Source of the DNA: Burkholderiaceae bacterium
Lineage (GTDB): Bacteria; Pseudomonadota; Gammaproteobacteria; Burkholderiales; Burkholderiaceae_C
Reading direction: 5' to 3'
NCBI GenBank assembly: GCA_029864165.1
Contig: JAOTTZ010000124.1
Span: 1-6,215 of the forward strand
DNA length: 6,215 nt
Every line of letters starts with the position of its first letter. Position 1 is the stretch's first letter. The notes beneath the pieces were generated by a model. The model made no database searches and had not been told where the DNA came from. It saw only the letters and a program-made list of their open reading frames with translations. The translations under genes were made by a program, and so were the position numbers. Below are positions 1 to 5,789 of this stretch, in pieces.

Positions 1-471
1 ATTGAGCTCTTGCCACGCTCGACCTGCTTCATCGCGAAAGCGCTCGCCGACGAACGCCGGGCGGTGCTGCGCAGCGCCGATCTGGGGTATGAGTTGCGCT
101 GCGCTGCGCAGGCCGGCCAGACGCCCTACCAGCAACGCGCTGTTGGTCTCCAGCTTTGGATTGAACGCTACCAGTCGCGCCCGCTCACGAGTTGTCTCTG
201 GCACCTTGATGCCGAGAAATCCGGCAAGATCAACGACACCGTGCATTCCACCGCGCAGATTGGCTACACCAAGGAACCAGGGCTGCGCGTGCGCTACCGT
301 CGCGATCGTGGTCATCGGGAATATCTCTCCTGCATCGGGCAGTGGAAACAAAAAGCCGTGCCCGCCACACTCGACCGCCAGCCAGGACAGACCAGGCGCC
401 TGCGTAAGAGCCGCTTGCATACGGTCAGCCAAGCGGCTTTGTAGCTCGTGCAGAGCTTTCTTGTCAGCCAT
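1..471 (-). CDS. pilI: PilI, CheW-like adaptor of the Pil-Chp type IV pilus chemosensory system (partial, 3' end off window)
   Basis: 157 residues are visible, starting MADKKALHELQ; the reading frame is still open at the window edge, so the C-terminus is missing. After an N-terminal helix-like stretch (about 1-25), a CheW-type domain begins around residue 28 (SWLAVECGG). It continues through FPLPDAGEIFPM and the diagnostic PWFLGVANLRGGMHGVVDL (64-82). In the family, PilI couples the chemoreceptor PilJ to the CheA-like kinase PilL/ChpA at the cell pole. The next gene off the left edge would be expected to be pilJ (inference). The start is fixed because an in-frame stop lies 10 codons upstream and no other start codon occurs between. 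No clear Shine-Dalgarno sequence precedes it, so coupling to pilH, which ends 63 bases upstream, is plausible. An ordinary CheW is the alternative, but the pilG-pilH context favours PilI. Confidence 0.88.
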   Translation of the reverse strand, partial: MADKKALHELQSRLADRMQAALTQAPGLSWLAVECGGHGFLFPLPDAGEIFPMTTIATVAHAQPWFLGVANLRGGMHGVVDLAGFLGIKVPETTRERARLVAFNPKLETNSALLVGRLAGLRSAAQLIPQIGAAQHRPAFVGERFRDEAGRAWQELN

Positions 472-534
472 GGAGACGCTGCATGTGCAATGTGAAAGTC
501 AAGAGTAAGGAAAACGACGCGCGCCGGTTGCTAC

Positions 535-900
535 TCAACCGAGCGCTTGAATCTTGGCAATCAGTTCGTCGGCGTCAACGGGTTTGACAACGTAGTCGCG
601 TGCACCCTGACGCATTGCCCACACCTTGTCGGTCTCCTGGTTCTTGCTGGTGCACATGATCACGGCAATATCGGCAAAACGCGCGTCGCGCGTTATGGAA
701 CGAGTGAGCTGAAACCCGTTTTGTCCCGGCATCACCACATCCATCAAGATGAGATCGGGCTTGCTCTCGCCGAGCCTGCGCATCGCCTCTTCGCCGTTCT
801 CGGCTGTTCGCACCTCGTAGCCGTGCTTGGTCAGCGCCTGCGACAAAACGTAGAGTTCGGTTTTCGAATCGTCCACCACCAGTATCTTTTGTATCGGCAT
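535..900 (-). CDS. pilH: PilH, single-domain response regulator of twitching motility
   Basis: The gene encodes 121 residues, a complete stand-alone receiver domain with no output domain. Visible receiver residues are the acidic pair D10/D11 in ILVVDDS, the phospho-acceptor D54 in LILMDVVMPG, T84 in IMCTSKNQ, and K106 in DYVVKPV. In the Pil-Chp pathway of Pseudomonas and relatives, PilH receives phosphate from the ChpA/PilL kinase. It acts as a phosphate sink or retraction-side regulator opposite PilG. It lies 34 bases after pilG and 63 bases before pilI on the same strand, which suggests one operon. The region just before the ATG contains only a weak GAGAG as ribosome site. The assignment as PilH rather than another CheY-like protein rests on the sequence (MPIQKILVVDDSKTELYVL) and the gene order. 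Confidence 0.92.
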   Translation of the reverse strand: MPIQKILVVDDSKTELYVLSQALTKHGYEVRTAENGEEAMRRLGESKPDLILMDVVMPGQNGFQLTRSITRDARFADIAVIMCTSKNQETDKVWAMRQGARDYVVKPVDADELIAKIQALG

Positions 901-934
901 TCGTGTCTCTCAATATTTGCTGAACCGGTTTGCA

Positions 935-1354
935 CTACTCGGCGGGCTCGCCGATACCCCCCCGGCGATGCTGCTCGACAGCCTGCAACAACTGGTCTTT
1001 CGTGAACGGCTTGGTCAGGTAGTCTTGGGAGCCGACCATGCGACCGCGCGCTTTGTCGAAAAGCCCATCTTTGGATGAAAGCATGACGACTGGTACACCC
1101 GAAAACTTTGGGTTGCGCTTGATAATTGCGCAGGTCTGGTAACCGTCAAGTCGGGGCATCAAAATGTCGCAAAAGATCAAATCCGGGTTGTGATCGTTGA
1201 CCTTGGAAAGGGCGTCGAAGCCATCTTCTGCAAGCAGTACCTCGTGGCCACCTTGACGCAAGAAAATCTCCGCACTGCGCCGGATGGTATTGCTGTCGTC
1301 GATAACGAGCACACGGACCTGTCCGGCCGGCTCAACCACGTTGTAGTTGCTCAT
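935..1354 (-). CDS. pilG: PilG, single-domain response regulator of twitching motility
   Basis: With the start at 1354 the protein has 139 residues (MSNYNVVEPAG...). An AAGGAG ribosome site at 1362-1367 sits seven bases upstream, so this ATG is preferred over an in-frame start at 1372 that would add six residues. It is a receiver domain only. D19/D20 are in VLVIDDSN, the phospho-acceptor is D63 in LIFCDILMPRLDG, S93 or S94 occupies the Thr/Ser switch position, and K115 is in YLTKPF. The C-terminal tail after about 130 is short and unstructured. PilG homologues are phosphorylated by the Pil-Chp kinase and promote pilus extension and cAMP signalling in Pseudomonas. Direction in this species is inferred. 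It is transcribed after rubredoxin and before pilH. Confidence 0.93.
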   Translation of the reverse strand: MSNYNVVEPAGQVRVLVIDDSNTIRRSAEIFLRQGGHEVLLAEDGFDALSKVNDHNPDLIFCDILMPRLDGYQTCAIIKRNPKFSGVPVVMLSSKDGLFDKARGRMVGSQDYLTKPFTKDQLLQAVEQHRRGGIGEPAE

Positions 1355-1426
1355 CGTCGGTCTCCTTGGCAATGGTGTGGTGGGCGGGGGAGGGGCGCTT
1401 TGTCGGGCTGGTACCGGGGCGTCTGG

Positions 1427-1600
1427 CTATACCTGAACCATCTCAAAGTCTTCTCTGCGCGCGCCGCATTCGGGACAAGTCCAATTCATCGGCACATCGG
1501 CCCAAGCAGTTCCGGGGGCGATACCATGTTCGGGGTCGCCAGCGGCTTCGTCGTAGACCCATCCGCAAATCAGGCACATCCAGGTTTGCGGCTTACTCAC
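1427..1600 (-). CDS. Rubredoxin (small mononuclear iron electron carrier)
   Basis: A 57-residue protein reads from a GTG start (SKPQTWMCLICGWVYDEAAG...) to TAG. It has the full rubredoxin signature: C9-x2-C12-G-W-V-Y-D near the N-terminus and C42-P-E-C45-G near the C-terminus. These four cysteines bind one iron. Also present are the family's GDP (21-23), GIAPGT (26-31) and W33-A-D-V-P. The length of about 55 matches type I rubredoxins. It should be a cytoplasmic one-electron carrier; the partner is not visible here. No in-frame ATG exists between the upstream stop at 1658-1660 and the first cysteine, so the GTG at 1598-1600 is the likely start. A GGAG at 1614-1617 lies rather far upstream (13 bases). 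The gene heads the pilGHI run on the same strand, an arrangement I recall from betaproteobacteria. A functional link to pili is not established. Confidence 0.93.
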   Translation of the reverse strand: MSKPQTWMCLICGWVYDEAAGDPEHGIAPGTAWADVPMNWTCPECGARREDFEMVQV

Positions 1601-1979
1601 GACGGTTTGACGACTCCAACACGATGAGCAAAGATTGTAGCCACGCCTGCTGGCACGCTATCGATAATGACGGTCACCTGTAGGCACATACGCCACATAC
1701 TTGGCTTGCTGAACAGGGTCTCGCGCGGCGACACGCACCGAGGTGCTTGAAGAGCGCTTTCGGGCGACGGTAGACAACCGCGCGCGCCTGGAGGGAGGCG
1801 CCAGCATGAGCGGGCACCACTCTGGGTTTGCTGGTAGCGCGCTGATGACCTATCGCTTTTGTCCTCAGGGATGCCTGGATGGCTGCAAAATAGGCCTTCT
1901 CAACGGCCAGTGCCCCTGGGCCCGCCGCGCGGCTATCGCGCCGCAGGCTTCGGCTGGCCGCTTACTTGAGGCCCATGCC
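1601..1979. other. Divergent intergenic region between rubredoxin and the thiD-like gene
   Basis: This stretch of 379 bases must contain promoters for both divergent units. On the minus side the best element is the TACAAT at 1634-1639. On the plus side a GATAAT at 1663-1668 resembles a -10 but lacks a -35. No TPP riboswitch (THI box) signature is recognisable ahead of the thiD-like gene. From 1743 to 1979 the thiD frame is open. It includes an ATG at 1806 with a strong ribosome site (GGAGG at 1794-1798, seven bases upstream), so part of this region may be translated as an N-terminal extension of the kinase. Confidence 0.5.
1634..1639 (-). promoter_or_regulatory. Candidate -10 box for the rubredoxin-pilGHI operon
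   Basis: Read on the minus strand this is TACAAT, close to the sigma-70 -10 consensus. It is placed to give a leader of about 25 bases before the rubredoxin GTG. No good -35 hexamer is found 16-18 bases upstream, so this is only a candidate. Confidence 0.3.
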
Positions 1980-2921
1980 ATGCCTGCACCAGTACCCACT
2001 TCTACCGCCGATGATGCCGAGATGCCGCTCGAGCAGCCTGCTCCGGTGTGTGTGATGAGTTTCAACGCCAGTGATCCAACGGGGGCTGGCGGCATTGCCG
2101 GCGATGTGGTTACCATCGCTGCCATGGGCGCGCACGCGCTTCCGGTCGTTACGGCATTGATGTTGCGCGACACTGCCGAGATTTTCGAGCACAGCGAGCT
2201 CGACGCCGACTTGGTGGTTGAGCAGGCCCGCAGCGTGCTGGAGGACGTAAAAGTATCCGCATGGAAAGTTGGCTTCCTCGGTTCGGCCGAAGGGATAGGC
2301 GCGGTGGCGGAAGTGCTGTCCGATTACCCCGAAGTGCCTTTAGTCGCCTATTTGCCCAACCTGACATGGTTGGAGGAAGATGAGCAACTGGCCTACATCG
2401 ACGCGTTTCGAGAGCTGGTGTTGCCTCAGACCGAGGTTTTGGTGGGTAGCCAGCAGACGTTGACCGATCTTTTGTTGCCCGACTGGAGCGGGGAAAGACC
2501 TGCTTCGCCACGCGAACTCGCTGTCGCCGCAGGGGAGCGAGGCACTAGTTTCGTGCTCGTGACGAGCGTTCTCGCGGCAAGTTCAGGCGGCAGTGAGCAA
2601 TTCATCGACAACGTGTTGGCGTCCGCCCAAGGCGCCATCGCAGGCGAGAAGTTCGAACGTTTCGAGACCAGCTTTGTCGGTGCCGGTGACACCCTATCGG
2701 CGGCGCTTTCGGCGCAACTCGCTTCGGGAACCGATGTCGCCGTCGCAGTCGGCGAGGCGCTGGCTTTCTTAGACCAAGCGCTAGACTCGGGTTTTCGGCC
2801 CGGCATGGGCAACGTGATTCCCGACCGCCTTTTCTGGGCGTTGCAATCAGGCGGGGAGGAGGCAGAGCAGGGCGAAGGCGGTGAAGAGATGGCCCCGTTA
2901 AACCCGCGTTATGTCCACTGA
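1980..2921 (+). CDS. thiD: Divergent ThiD-like (HMP/HMP-P kinase family) protein
   Basis: From the ATG at 1980 (GAGG at 1968-1971, eight bases upstream) the protein has 313 residues. Canonical ThiD is about 270; the extra length is a 20-residue N-terminal lead and an acidic tail after about 290. The ribokinase-type fold is visible: [20 protein letters not shown] (28-47), [11 protein letters not shown] (55-65), [19 protein letters not shown] (95-113), the anion-hole GAGDTLSAA (234-242) with putative catalytic D237, and [15 protein letters not shown] (272-286). Canonical ThiD phosphorylates HMP and HMP-P for thiamine synthesis. Three ThiD signatures differ here. The DPVM segment is replaced by AYLPN (123-127), the TPNLPEA/NxxE motif by VGSQQTL (155-161), and the catalytic Cys of GTGC by Asp. 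The function may therefore be altered. The stop overlaps the hemL start by 11 bases, indicating co-transcription. An alternative start at 1806 would give 371 residues. Confidence 0.75.
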   Translation: MPAPVPTSTADDAEMPLEQPAPVCVMSFNASDPTGAGGIAGDVVTIAAMGAHALPVVTALMLRDTAEIFEHSELDADLVVEQARSVLEDVKVSAWKVGFLGSAEGIGAVAEVLSDYPEVPLVAYLPNLTWLEEDEQLAYIDAFRELVLPQTEVLVGSQQTLTDLLLPDWSGERPASPRELAVAAGERGTSFVLVTSVLAASSGGSEQFIDNVLASAQGAIAGEKFERFETSFVGAGDTLSAALSAQLASGTDVAVAVGEALAFLDQALDSGFRPGMGNVIPDRLFWALQSGGEEAEQGEGGEEMAPLNPRYVH

Positions 2922-4254
2922 GAAGCAAGGCAGCGAGGGACTGTTCCAGCCTCGGCCCATTAAAAGCGCGCAGCTCTTCGAGCGCGCTGCGCGCGTCATT
3001 CCCGGGGGCGTCAACTCGCCCGTGCGCGCTTTTCGTGCTGTGGGCGGCACGCCGCGCTTTATCACGCGCGCGCAGGGCGCAACGTTGTGGGATGCTGACG
3101 GCAACCGCTACATCGACTACATCGGTTCGTGGGGACCGATGATTCTCGGCCATGGTCATCCGGCAGTAATCGATGCCGTGACGAAGGCGGCGCACGAGGG
3201 CTTGTCGTTTGGCGCGCCGACCGAACGCGAGATCGAACTCGCTGAAGAGATCGTCAAGCTGGTGCCAAGCATGCAGCAAGTCCGCCTGGTCAGCTCGGGC
3301 ACCGAGGCGGCGATGAGCGCGCTGCGCTTGGCACGAGGCGTCACCGGCCGCTCAAAGTTCGTCAAGTTCGAAGGCTGCTACCACGGCCACGCCGACGCTT
3401 TGTTGGTCAAGGCCGGTTCGGGCCTGGCGACATTCGGTCATCCCACCAGCGCCGGTGTGCCGCCCGAGGCAGCACAGCATACCGTCGTTCTCGAGTACAA
3501 CAACTTGGCGCAACTGGAGGAGGCCTTCGCACTGCACGGGCGCGAACTTGCGTGCGTGATCATCGAGCCCATCGCCGGCAACATGAACTTCGTGCGTGCC
3601 AGCGTCCCCTTCATGCAGCGTCTGCGCGAACTGTGCACGGCCAACGGCGCCTTGCTCGTGTTCGACGAAGTGATGACCGGTTTTCGCGTTGCCTTAGGTG
3701 GAGCACAAAGCCTGTACGCCCAAGCCATCCCTGACTTCGCGCCTGACATGAGTGTGTTCGGCAAGGTCATTGGCGGCGGCATGCCACTGGCGGCTTTTGG
3801 CGGTTCACGTGCTGTGATGGAGCAGCTTGCGCCGCTGGGCCCCGTGTACCAAGCCGGCACGCTGTCGGGCAACCCAGTCGCCACGGCCTGCGGCCTGGCC
3901 ACACTGCGCGAAATCCAGCAACCCGGTTTCTTCGATGCACTGGCGACTCGCACGCGCGAGCTGGTTGTTGGCTTGCTCGACGCCGCGCGTGGAGTCGGCG
4001 TGCCGATGTGCGGCGACAGCGAAGGCGGCATGTTCGGTTTTTTCTTTACGCGGTCGTTCGATGACCCACTGCCGCAGAACTACCGTGCGGTGATGAACAC
4101 CGACAAAGAACGATTCAACCGCTTCTTCCACGCCATGTTGGAGCGCGGGGTGTACTTTGCACCGGCACTGTACGAAGCCGGTTTTGTCAGCGCTGCGCAC
4201 ACTGCCGTTGACGTTTGCCGCACCGTCGAGTCTGCCCGCGACGTTCTTGCATGA
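2911..4254 (+). CDS. hemL: Glutamate-1-semialdehyde 2,1-aminomutase (HemL)
   Basis: A 447-residue protein aligns over its full length with HemL, a class-III PLP aminotransferase. It converts glutamate-1-semialdehyde to 5-aminolevulinate, the first committed tetrapyrrole precursor in the C5 pathway (cytoplasm). Visible signatures are [12 protein letters not shown] (30-41), [15 protein letters not shown] (67-81), [16 protein letters not shown] (128-143), [11 protein letters not shown] (152-162) and the PLP-contacting FDEVMTGFR (251-259). K285 in [11 protein letters not shown] forms the PLP Schiff base, and [13 protein letters not shown] (310-322) follows. The N-terminus carries about 15 more residues than E. 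coli HemL. The ATG at 2911 overlaps the preceding kinase and has no strong ribosome site (weak GAAGAG at 2883-2888), consistent with translational coupling. No key residue is missing. Confidence 0.97.
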   Translation: MSTEKQGSEGLFQPRPIKSAQLFERAARVIPGGVNSPVRAFRAVGGTPRFITRAQGATLWDADGNRYIDYIGSWGPMILGHGHPAVIDAVTKAAHEGLSFGAPTEREIELAEEIVKLVPSMQQVRLVSSGTEAAMSALRLARGVTGRSKFVKFEGCYHGHADALLVKAGSGLATFGHPTSAGVPPEAAQHTVVLEYNNLAQLEEAFALHGRELACVIIEPIAGNMNFVRASVPFMQRLRELCTANGALLVFDEVMTGFRVALGGAQSLYAQAIPDFAPDMSVFGKVIGGGMPLAAFGGSRAVMEQLAPLGPVYQAGTLSGNPVATACGLATLREIQQPGFFDALATRTRELVVGLLDAARGVGVPMCGDSEGGMFGFFFTRSFDDPLPQNYRAVMNTDKERFNRFFHAMLERGVYFAPALYEAGFVSAAHTAVDVCRTVESARDVLA

Positions 4255-4361
4255 TCTACAAACGGTGCGGCGAAAGTCACTGGGCGTGCCCCACGCGCAC
4301 GAGCGCGGTGGCTACGGTCGCGGTTGAACCATGGGTAACCAGCGCTGCCTATCGGACGCAA

Positions 4362-4392
4362 GCAAGCAACGCTTGCACGTGTCGAGTTTTTT
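4362..4392 (+). terminator. Possible terminator after hemL
   Basis: A six-base-pair stem GCAAGC / GCTTGC with a three-base loop (4362-4376) is followed, ten bases later, by six T residues (4387-4392). The gap between stem and T-run is larger than in a textbook intrinsic terminator, so this is weak. It is the only such structure downstream of hemL. Confidence 0.3.
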
Positions 4393-4492
4393 GACACATT
4401 GCCTTGGTGCGCTGGCGAGACTTGAAACATTTCGTGGTGTGCTGCTAGATAAGTAGTGGTTTTGTGGGAATTTTCCTAAAGTAATTTGTAAG

Positions 4493-4508
4493 TGGCGTGG
4501 CGATTGCT
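4493..4508 (+). promoter_or_regulatory. Candidate sigma-54 (-24/-12) promoter for the PEP-CTERM gene
   Basis: The sequence TGGCGTG-GCGA-TTGCT matches the RpoN consensus TGGCACG-N4-TTGCW with the required GG-N10-GC spacing. Only two positions of the -24 element differ (AC to GT). It would start transcription about 100 bases before the ATG. An AT-rich stretch with inverted repeat GGAA-TT-TTCC lies 16-25 bases upstream. Proteobacterial PEP-CTERM genes are known to be controlled by the PrsK/PrsR two-component system together with RpoN, so the match fits the gene behind it. The promoter is a prediction. Confidence 0.6.
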
Positions 4509-4614
4509 TATAAAAGCGATGGCTCCCAGTGATGAGCAAGGGGTGCCCCACTGTCGGCGAGCGCCGGCCAACCCAGAACCAAGCGTCGCAAAGGCGCAAA
4601 AAGGAGGAAGAGTG

Positions 4615-5256
4615 ATGACAAGCAAGACAAGCAAGGCGAAGTGGGTAGCGGCGGTTGCTGCTGTGGTGATGGTGGGCTCGGCGCAGGCGGTGTCGCTGAT
4701 AGACCGCGGGGGCGGCATGATTTACGACCCTGACCGGGACATCACGTGGTTGCAGGACTGGAACTATGCCCAAACCAGTGGTTTCGACGCCGATGGGCGG
4801 ATGTTTTGGCCCACGGCCAACGACTGGGCGAACAACTTGGTCTACGGTGGTTTTAGCGACTGGCGGTTGCCGACGGCGCCGTGTGTCGACGAACAGTGCA
4901 CTGTCAGCGAGCTAGGGCACATATTCTACGAGCACCTAGGCGGGAATGTGTTCGAGTCTGTTCTCGACCAAACGGGTGATACCCAGGAAGAGATGGATAA
5001 CCTTGCGTTGTTTACCAATGTGCAGTCCTTCGAGTACTGGACCGGTACGGTGTACGCGCCGGATCCGAGTCTCGCGTGGCTCTTCAATGCCGTCGACGGC
5101 CGCCAGTTCGGCCTCAGCTTCCTGGACGGTGAGTTTTTTGCCGTAGCTGTGCGCCCCGGCGATGTGGCCGCAGTTGTGCCGGAGGTGCAGACGTATGCGA
5201 TGCTGCTGGCGGGGTTGGGGGCATTGGCGCTGGTGGTGCGCAGGCGGCCAGTTTGA
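4615..5256 (+). CDS. Secreted DUF1566 (Lcl-like) protein with variant PEP-CTERM sorting signal
   Basis: The protein has 213 residues. The start at 4615 is set by AGGAGG at 4602-4607 and by the signal peptide that follows: Lys-rich head MTSKTSKAKW, hydrophobic core, probable cleavage after AQA (residue 25). The mature part begins with the DUF1566/Lcl-type pattern: MIYDPDRDITWLQDWNYAQ (35-53), WPTANDWANNL (65-75), GGFSDWRLPT (78-87), then EYWTGTVY (140-147) and AWLFNAVDGRQFGLSF (154-169), ending AVRPGD (178-183). The C-terminus is a PEP-CTERM signal: VPEVQTYAMLLAGLGALALVV (188-208) then RRR (209-211). In the family an exosortase recognises Pro-Glu-Pro, cleaves, and releases or anchors the protein in the envelope or EPS matrix. 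Here the third motif residue is Val. One CxxxxC pair (C90, C95) could form a disulfide. Function is unknown; floc or biofilm matrix association is inference from the family. Confidence 0.85.
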   Translation: MTSKTSKAKWVAAVAAVVMVGSAQAVSLIDRGGGMIYDPDRDITWLQDWNYAQTSGFDADGRMFWPTANDWANNLVYGGFSDWRLPTAPCVDEQCTVSELGHIFYEHLGGNVFESVLDQTGDTQEEMDNLALFTNVQSFEYWTGTVYAPDPSLAWLFNAVDGRQFGLSFLDGEFFAVAVRPGDVAAVVPEVQTYAMLLAGLGALALVVRRRPV

Positions 5257-5297
5257 CGCTTTGGCGCTTGGGACGATTTGACCCTTTGGGGGCTTCG
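5252..5297. repeat. Imperfect tandem repeat at the 3' end of the PEP-CTERM gene
   Basis: Two copies of a motif starting TTTGACnCTTTGG lie at 5252 and 5277, a 25-base period. The first contains the TGA stop of the PEP-CTERM gene. The copies differ at a few G/C positions. Significance is unclear. Confidence 0.4.
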
Positions 5298-5343
5298 CTC
5301 GGACGCGAGCCAGTCCCTGCGGACTGGCTGGCGCCTAGCGAAG
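5293..5343. repeat. Nested inverted repeat (hairpin/cruciform) downstream of the PEP-CTERM gene
   Basis: An outer stem CTTCGCT (5293-5299) / AGCGAAG (5337-5343) encloses a perfect nine-base-pair stem AGCCAGTCC (5308-5316) / GGACTGGCT (5321-5329) with the tetraloop CTGC. No T-tract follows, so it is not a simple terminator by itself. It lies 36 bases past the stop codon. The stem and loop size resemble the hairpin found behind the variable repeat of some diversity-generating retroelements, but the role here is not established. Confidence 0.6.
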
Positions 5344-5344
5344 G

Positions 5345-5366
5345 GCCGGGGCCTGCGTGCCCCGGC
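5345..5366. repeat. GC-rich perfect hairpin
   Basis: GCCGGGGC (5345-5352) pairs perfectly with GCCCCGGC (5359-5366) across the six-base loop CTGCGT. It is sandwiched between the nested repeat at 5293-5343 and the terminator-like structure at 5366-5412, making three adjacent strong structures in 120 bases. Confidence 0.55.
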
Positions 5367-5412
5367 GCGGCCTGCAAGGCTGGGGGCGTAGCCCCCGACC
5401 GCCGCGTTTTTT
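5366..5412 (+). terminator. Probable rho-independent terminator with branched stem
   Basis: The outer stem CGCGGC (5366-5371) / GCCGCG (5401-5406) is followed immediately by six T residues (5407-5412). Inside it a second stem GGGGGC (5382-5387) / GCCCCC (5391-5396) has the loop GTA. Stem plus adjacent T-run fits transcription termination for the PEP-CTERM gene 110 bases upstream. The branched interior is unusual, so a structured RNA role is also possible. Confidence 0.5.
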
Positions 5413-5424
5413 GTTGGGTCGCGT

Positions 5425-5540
5425 ATGGCGCGTTAGGAACACCTGCCGATTTACAAGGCGGCGCTGGATTTGACGGTGCACATGGAAAAGGTCATCGCCG
5501 GTTTCACGCTGTACCGCACACACGCTGGGTACCGTGACTC
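5425..5540 (+). pseudogene. Broken fragment of a bAvd-family (diversity-generating retroelement accessory) four-helix gene
   Basis: Reading from the ATG at 5425 gives M-A-R-stop-E-H-L-P-I-Y-K-A-A-L-D-L-T-V-H-M-E-K-V-I-A-G-F. From the fifth codon this matches the start of Avd/bAvd proteins (LPIYKAxxDLxxxxxKxVxxF), small basic four-helix-bundle proteins that partner the reverse transcriptase of diversity-generating retroelements. Three lesions are visible. Codon 4 is TAG (5434-5436). After the Phe at 5503-5505 the frame appears to slip by two bases, because T-L-G-T, a likely match to the family's YTLGT segment, is found in the next frame at 5522-5533. The gene stops abruptly where the REP element begins at 5541, and the expected further 80 or so residues are absent. 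Identification is from memory of the family; the frameshift is inferred. Confidence 0.62.
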
Positions 5541-5569
5541 GTAGGATGGGTTGAGGAACGAAACCCATC
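5541..5569 (+). repeat. REP unit 1
   Basis: GTAG (5541-5544) is followed by an eight-base-pair stem GATGGGTT (5545-5552) / AACCCATC (5562-5569) with a nine-base loop. With base 5570 it is identical over 30 bases to the unit at 5761-5790. A degenerate neighbour follows at 5571-5595, with the stem TGGGT (5575-5579) / ACCCA (5590-5594). Confidence 0.8.
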
Positions 5570-5685
5570 GATGGTGGGTGGGGCACGATACCCATCGATG
5601 CTGCGTTGAGGCAACGTAAACCCAACCCCCCACCTGCAATTCACCGGCGCTCATCCCCGTTTGCCGTTGCGTTGGGCTGGTTGTT

Positions 5686-5716
5686 GATGGGTATCGCTGC
5701 GCTCCACCCATCCTAC
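5686..5716 (-). repeat. REP unit 2, inverted orientation
   Basis: GATGGGT (5686-5692) pairs with ACCCATC (5706-5712) across a 13-base loop. CTAC (5713-5716) follows, which is GTAG on the minus strand. The loop sequence differs from units 1 and 3 (read on the minus strand, GGAGCGCAGCGAT instead of the GAGGAACGA type). It is therefore a second subtype facing the other units, as in BIMEs. Confidence 0.75.
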
Positions 5717-5760
5717 GCTCCACCCACCCCACGGCGCTGTCGGATGCGGCGCGCGCGACC

Positions 5761-5789
5761 GTAGGATGGGTTGAGGAACGAAACCCATC
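5761..5789 (+). repeat. REP unit 3
   Basis: This is an exact copy of unit 1: GTAG, stem GATGGGTT (5765-5772) / AACCCATC (5782-5789), nine-base loop. It heads a short tandem run of three units. Confidence 0.8.

Larger units (their letters stand above)
4255..4614. other. Intergenic region between hemL and the PEP-CTERM gene
   Basis: This stretch of 360 bases has no convincing gene. It contains a weak terminator-like hairpin at 4362-4392, an AT-richer patch with a short inverted repeat GGAA-TT-TTCC at 4468-4477, the sigma-54-type promoter candidate at 4493-4508, and the ribosome site AGGAGG at 4602-4607. The frame from 4492 is open through this region, but no ribosome site supports a start there. 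Confidence 0.6.

Noticed and set aside
1621..1645. Minus-strand TGGC...TTGC as a sigma-54 promoter for the rubredoxin-pil operon
   Set aside because: The GG to GC spacing is 11 rather than 10 bases, which RpoN does not normally tolerate.
1366..1683. Plus-strand open frames opposite rubredoxin
   Set aside because: The minus strand encodes a complete rubredoxin with all four cysteines; the plus frames are its shadows.
1680..1979. TPP riboswitch ahead of the thiD-like gene
   Set aside because: No conserved THI-box segments could be found by eye, which also fits doubt about a thiamine role.
2602..3279. Minus-strand open frame of 225 codons opposite thiD and hemL
   Set aside because: It lies antisense across two clear genes, has Arg/Pro-rich composition typical of shadow frames in GC-rich DNA, and has no ribosome site support.
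4391..4422. TTGACA at 4391-4396 as a sigma-70 -35 box for the PEP-CTERM gene
   Set aside because: No acceptable -10 hexamer lies 16-18 bases downstream; the sigma-54 element at 4493 is a much better match.
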